A stretch of 17,391 nt of DNA from DATJWY01 sp035500775 (GTDB lineage: Bacteria; Pseudomonadota; Alphaproteobacteria; Acetobacterales; Acetobacteraceae), in assembly GCA_035500775.1 (NCBI GenBank), contig DATJWY010000043.1, positions 1 through 17,391 on the forward strand. Direction: 5' to 3'. Below the pieces are notes generated by a model. That model saw nothing but the letters and a program-made list of their open reading frames with translations, was not told the origin of the DNA and made no database searches. Both the position numbers and the translations under genes were made by a program. Shown piece after piece: positions 13,869-17,391 of the stretch. Position 1 is the stretch's first letter; each line of letters starts with the position of its first letter.

Positions 13869-15914
13869 ATGACGTTCCGCTCCCTCTACCGCCACGGCTT
13901 CGCGCGGATTGCCGCCTGCACCATCCCGGTCCGCCTTGCCGACCCCGCCGCCAATGCCGCCGCCACGCTCGCGCTGGCGCGGTCCCTCGCGGATGATGGC
14001 GTGGTGCTCGCTGTGTTCCCCGAACTCGGCCTCACGGGCTACGCGATCGACGATCTGCGGCAGCAGGACGTGCTGCTGGACGCGGCCGAGCAGGCGGTGC
14101 TGGACCTCGCCACCGCCTCGCGCGACCTGCTGCCGCTGCTCCTGGTCGGCGCGCCGCTGCGCCAGGGCGACCGGCTGGTGAACGCCGCCATCGCCCTGCA
14201 TCGCGGCCAGGTGCTCGGAGTCGTGCCGAAAAGTTACTTGCCCAATTACCGGGAATTCTACGAGCGCCGGCAATTCGCGCCCTGCGCCGGCGAAAGCGGG
14301 GGCACGATCCGACTCGGCGGCGCGGACGTGCCGTTCGGCACCGACCTGCTGTTCGCCGCCGAGGACCTGCCGAGCTTCGTGCTCCATGCCGAGATCTGCG
14401 AGGATGTCTGGGTGCCGATCCCGCCGAGCGCCGAGGCGGCGCTGGCCGGGGCGACGATCCTCGCCAATCCTTCCGCCAGCAACATCACCGTCGGCAAGGC
14501 GGAGACGCGGCGGCTGCTCTGCCGCTCGCAATCGGCGCGCTGCCTCGCCGCCTATATCTACGCCGCGGCCGGCGCGGGGGAATCGACGACCGATGTCGCC
14601 TGGGACGGCCAGGCCTCGATCTTCGAGAACGGCGAGACCCTGGCCGAGACCGAACGCTTCCCCGAGGGCGCGGTCGCGGCGGTGGCCGATATCGACCTCG
14701 ATCTGCTGCGCCAGGAACGCATGCGGATGGGGACGTTCGACGATAATCGCCGCGCCTTCGCCGGGCGCGATGCCGCCTTCCGCCGCATCCCGCTCCGCCT
14801 CGCGCCGCCGCCGGACGATTTCGGCCTGCGCCGCCGCGTCCCGCGCTTCCCCTTCGTGCCGAACGATCCGGCCCGCCTCGCCCAGGATTGCTACGAGGCC
14901 TACAACATCCAGGTTTCCGGCCTGACGCAGCGCCTGCGCGCCGCCGGGGTGAAGCGGGTGGTGATCGGGGTCTCGGGCGGGCTCGATTCGACCCAGGCAC
15001 TGATCGTCGCGGCGCATGCGATGGACAAGCTCGGGCGCCCGCGCACCGACATCCTTGCCTACACCATGCCCGGCTTCGGCACCGGCGAGGCCACCAAGGC
15101 GAACGCGGAGGCGCTGATGCGGTCGCTCGGCGTCTCCGCGCACGAGCTGGACATCCGCCCGGCCGCCAGCCTGATGCTCGCCGATCTCGGCCACCCCTTC
15201 GCGCGTGGCGAGGCGGTGCATGACGTCACCTTCGAGAACGTCCAGGCGGGGCTGCGCACCGATTACCTGTTCCGCCTCGCCAACCAGCATGACGGCATCG
15301 TGCTCGGCACCGGCGACCTGTCCGAACTCGCGCTCGGCTGGTGCACCTATGGCGTGGGCGACCAGATGTCGCATTACAACGTCAATGCCGGGGTGCCGAA
15401 GACATTGATCCAGCATTTGATCCGCTGGGTGGTGGCGTCCGGGCGGTTCGCGCCGGACGTGTCGCGGACGCTTACCGCCATTCTGGAAACCGAGATCTCA
15501 CCGGAGCTGGTGCCGGCGGCGGAAGGCGCGGCGCCGCAGAGCACGGAGGCAATCATCGGCCCGTACGCGCTGCAGGATTTCAACCTCTATTACACGCTGC
15601 GCTTCGGCTTCCGCCCGTCCAAGACCGCGTTCCTGGCGCTGCATGCCTGGGGCGATCTCGCCGCCGGCGAGTGGCCGGAGGGTTTTCCCGCCGCCAAGCG
15701 GGAGGCCTACGACCTGAAGCAGATCCGGCACTGGCTGGAGATTTTTCTCCGGCGCTTCTTCGGCTTCAGCCAGTTCAAGCGCTCGGCGCTGCCGAACGGG
15801 CCGAAAGTGCTGGCGGGCGGCGCGCTCTCCCCGCGCGGCGACTGGCGGGCGCCATCGGATGGCAACGCGACGATCTGGCTGGACGAGCTGCGGCGGAACG
15901 TGCCGGAGGCGTGA
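13869..15914 (+). CDS. nadE: Glutamine-dependent NAD+ synthetase
   Basis: The product has 681 residues, the size of the two-domain glutamine-dependent enzyme. The N-terminal nitrilase-type glutaminase domain has the Glu-Lys-Cys triad: Glu52 in FPELGLTGYAID, Lys121 in PKSYLPNYREFYE and Cys177 in AEICEDVWVP. The C-terminal synthetase domain has the ATP pyrophosphatase P-loop SGGLDST (369-375), the GTGDLSELALGW region and the SHYNVNAGVPKT segment. It converts nicotinic acid adenine dinucleotide to NAD+, with ammonia channelled from glutamine, and acts in the cytoplasm. ATG 13869 is the first start in frame; its ribosome binding site is weak. It is monocistronic and divergent from minCDE. Repeat copy D follows 32 bases after the stop. 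Confidence 0.98.
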   Translation: MTFRSLYRHGFARIAACTIPVRLADPAANAAATLALARSLADDGVVLAVFPELGLTGYAIDDLRQQDVLLDAAEQAVLDLATASRDLLPLLLVGAPLRQGDRLVNAAIALHRGQVLGVVPKSYLPNYREFYERRQFAPCAGESGGTIRLGGADVPFGTDLLFAAEDLPSFVLHAEICEDVWVPIPPSAEAALAGATILANPSASNITVGKAETRRLLCRSQSARCLAAYIYAAAGAGESTTDVAWDGQASIFENGETLAETERFPEGAVAAVADIDLDLLRQERMRMGTFDDNRRAFAGRDAAFRRIPLRLAPPPDDFGLRRRVPRFPFVPNDPARLAQDCYEAYNIQVSGLTQRLRAAGVKRVVIGVSGGLDSTQALIVAAHAMDKLGRPRTDILAYTMPGFGTGEATKANAEALMRSLGVSAHELDIRPAASLMLADLGHPFARGEAVHDVTFENVQAGLRTDYLFRLANQHDGIVLGTGDLSELALGWCTYGVGDQMSHYNVNAGVPKTLIQHLIRWVVASGRFAPDVSRTLTAILETEISPELVPAAEGAAPQSTEAIIGPYALQDFNLYYTLRFGFRPSKTAFLALHAWGDLAAGEWPEGFPAAKREAYDLKQIRHWLEIFLRRFFGFSQFKRSALPNGPKVLAGGALSPRGDWRAPSDGNATIWLDELRRNVPEA

Positions 15915-15925
15915 TGGCAACGGCT

Positions 15926-16204
15926 TTATGTCTTGACCGCTGAAAGACCAGGGGGTTTTGCCCCCTGAACCCCCGTCACGCGAAGGCGTGCCTGCGCACA
16001 ACGGGGCACTGAAACCCCAGACCCCCAACCATTTTGAGTCTCGGGCCGTGGAGGGGGAGGGCAATTTCCTGCGCCGTCCTCATAGTGCCAGGTCTCGTAA
16101 TTGGAGAGCGGGTATTCGACGATCGGGTGACAGTCAGAGCAAGCGGTCAGCGCGAGGCAGGTCGCGAGCATTGTGAGTGGCCGTGGATTGATCAACGCCA
16201 TCAT
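15926..16204 (-). CDS. Small lipoprotein with repeat-encoded C-terminal tail
   Basis: The product has 92 residues from ATG 16204, with a strong GGAGGG about 4-5 bases upstream that decides the start. A short signal peptide ends in lipobox LTAC with Cys22, so it should be lipid-anchored. The mature part begins CSDCHPIVEYPLSNYETWHY and is rich in Cys, Pro and aromatic residues. I do not recognise the family. From about residue 55 on, the frame runs through repeat copy D (GWGSGVSVPRCAQARLRVTG and beyond), and the stop is at 15928-15926. The lipid-anchored head of about 55 residues is the believable part; the tail is probably an accident of repeat insertion. It converges on nadE. Confidence 0.65.
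   Translation of the reverse strand: MMALINPRPLTMLATCLALTACSDCHPIVEYPLSNYETWHYEDGAGNCPPPPRPETQNGWGSGVSVPRCAQARLRVTGVQGAKPPGLSAVKT
15947..16027 (-). repeat. Modular palindromic repeat, copy D
   Basis: CCAGGGGGttttGCCCCCTG (15948-15967), then a GTCACGCGAAGGCGTGCCTG segment (about 15975-15994), and ACCCCAGACCCCCAA (16014-16027). It corresponds to the reverse complement of the right half of copy A, including the module around ACGCGAAGGCGTGCCT that copies B and C lack. It lies between convergent nadE and the lipoprotein gene and overlaps the lipoprotein frame. Confidence 0.8.
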
Positions 16205-16305
16205 GGCTCCCTCCGGCCGGGCGAGCGGCATCCCCGCCCCCCAAAGCATCAGCGGGCGATCTGCTTCCGGCACGTATCCCATCGCATGGCGGCCGTGCTG
16301 GCCGG

Positions 16306-17259
16306 TCAGCCAACAAGCCGCGGCCGACCGGGCCGCCCCTCTTCGATCTCGAGTGCTTCCCGGTCCCAGCCCCCGGCGTTTGCCGCGGCCTCGTAGGTCG
16401 TTTGCAGAAAGGCCAGCAGCGCCGCGTCCGGGTCGGGTGCAGTGCGGACCGCGTCGTAGGGCAAGAGGAACTCACCAAGCAGCGGATCGAAACGCGCCTC
16501 TTCCGGCATGATCGCCGCGTCCGCGAAGCCGGCCGGCATGGGGTAGCAGTAGGAGTAGAAGGCGGCGTACTGAACATCGCCGCTCCCCGGCCAGAAACCC
16601 GCGCTGGAGACCTCGTGCGAATAGGCCTCACGCGTCACCGCGTCGGGGAGATATGGCACGCCGCCGGGGTGAAGCGGCGCGGTTCGGCCAGAGAAGCGCG
16701 TCACCGCCAGGTCGAAACTGCCCCAGAAGAAGTGGACGGGACTGCATTTGCCCACGAAGCGGGTGCGGAAGAGCTTGAAGACGCGGTCGCATTGAACGAG
16801 CGCGCGCCAGAAGCGGTGGGCAACGTCACGGTCGTACTCGCGCTCTCCCGTGTCCCGCGGGAACGGGATCGGGTCCGGCATCTCATTCGGGTGAATATCG
16901 ATCTCGACCGGGACGCCGAGCCGCGCCAGGGTTTCCAGCACCCTGGCGTGGAAATCGGCGATGCTGCCCGGCGCAAGGTCGATCCGGCCCTCGCCTCCGT
17001 CGCTGACCCGGACGACCAGCTCGTGCGAGATCAGGTCCAGTTCGAGATCAAAGCCGAGGGCGCCGTGCGGGATCAGGCCCGTCGTCAGTCCGCGCGCGGA
17101 CACATAGAGCGTCACGTGCCAGCCGTGATTCAGCCAGGGCGTCTGCGCCAGACGCACCTTGCCGACGATCTGCGTCCAGAGCTGAAGGGTCTCCAGCGTG
17201 GGGCGCGAAACGGCGTAGGGCAATTCGGGCCAAACGCCGTTGGAACAGAGCAATGCCAC
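16306..17259 (-). CDS. DUF5996 family protein
   Basis: The product has 317 residues from GTG 17259. It matches the DUF5996 pattern throughout: WPELPY near the start, LWTQIVGKVRLAQTPWLNH, WHVTLYVSARGLTTG, a central RFWRALVQCDRVF segment, SPVHFFWGSFDLAVTRFSGR (about 192-211), LHPGGVPYLPD and REAYSHEVSSAGFWPG. The family has no known function. It is soluble, with no signal peptide or membrane segment. The many His, Trp, Glu and Asp positions suggest an enzyme, but that is inference. GTG 17265 also fits, but the GGAGG directly abuts it, while it sits six bases before GTG 17259, which I prefer. The gene ends about 100 bases upstream of the lipoprotein start. Confidence 0.85.
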   Translation of the reverse strand: MALLCSNGVWPELPYAVSRPTLETLQLWTQIVGKVRLAQTPWLNHGWHVTLYVSARGLTTGLIPHGALGFDLELDLISHELVVRVSDGGEGRIDLAPGSIADFHARVLETLARLGVPVEIDIHPNEMPDPIPFPRDTGEREYDRDVAHRFWRALVQCDRVFKLFRTRFVGKCSPVHFFWGSFDLAVTRFSGRTAPLHPGGVPYLPDAVTREAYSHEVSSAGFWPGSGDVQYAAFYSYCYPMPAGFADAAIMPEEARFDPLLGEFLLPYDAVRTAPDPDAALLAFLQTTYEAAANAGGWDREALEIEEGRPGRPRLVG

Positions 17260-17265
17260 ACGCAC

Positions 17266-17391
17266 CCTCCGTTGCTCCGCGTGCGCCGACGCATGCGCGC
17301 ACTATGCAGGAGCGAAAGCCGCCTCACCCGCCGGGAGTTCCATCGGGAGCGCGCTTTTCCGGCAAAGGGGCTGTGGCCACTCCGCCCTCTG
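17266..17391. other. Upstream region of the DUF5996 gene
   Basis: GC-rich, with no gene that I can support. It should carry the promoter of the minus-strand DUF5996 gene, but no clear -35/-10 pair is visible before the window ends. Confidence 0.3.

Noticed and set aside
13734..15416. A 560-codon minus-strand open frame
   Set aside because: Shadow of nadE. The plus strand has the intact catalytic triad and P-loop in frame over the full length.

Overview
The window is GC-rich chromosomal DNA from an alphaproteobacterium, most likely an Acetobacteraceae member (Rhodospirillales). The evidence is the base composition, the rpmH-rnpA-yidD-yidC-engB block, a minCDE operon, and an extended N-terminus on EngB. 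The family assignment is inference; no rRNA or other phylogenetic marker is present.

Layout. (1) 1-2600 (-): a large fused lipid-metabolism protein (carrier domain, fatty acyl-AMP ligase, membrane segment, PlsC-type acyltransferase), cut off by the left edge. (2) 2601-3134: a gene-poor strip with two copies (A, B) of a modular palindromic repeat flanking the broken 5' end of an archease gene. (3) 3135-6410 (-): the compact ribosome/membrane-biogenesis operon rpmH, rnpA, yidD, yidC, engB, whose genes overlap or nearly touch, with a sigma70-like promoter candidate upstream of a GTG-started rpmH. (4) 6820-8411 (+): a patatin-like phospholipase and a small membrane protein with a histidine-kinase-like phosphoacceptor helix but no ATPase domain. 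(5) 8562-10411: a UbiC/chorismate-lyase-like protein (-), divergent from a two-domain ChrA-type transporter (+). (6) 10417-11512: repeat copy C, then a DUF3293 gene and a histidine phosphatase gene (both -, GTGA overlap). (7) 11798-13642 (-): minC-minD-minE. (8) 13869-15914 (+): glutamine-dependent NAD+ synthetase. (9) 15926-17259: repeat copy D overlapping the 3' end of a small lipoprotein gene (-), then a DUF5996 gene (-).

Most of the window is housekeeping. RpmH and RnpA serve the ribosome and tRNA processing, YidD and YidC insert membrane proteins, EngB helps 50S maturation, MinCDE places the division site, and NadE completes NAD+ synthesis. The unusual material is the fused ligase-acyltransferase, the kinase-less DHp protein, the archease relic, and the modular repeat family. 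That repeat is read in frame as the C-terminal tail of three different reading frames. I see no CRISPR array, tRNA, rRNA, transposase or phage gene, and no clear multi-gene defence or biosynthetic system.
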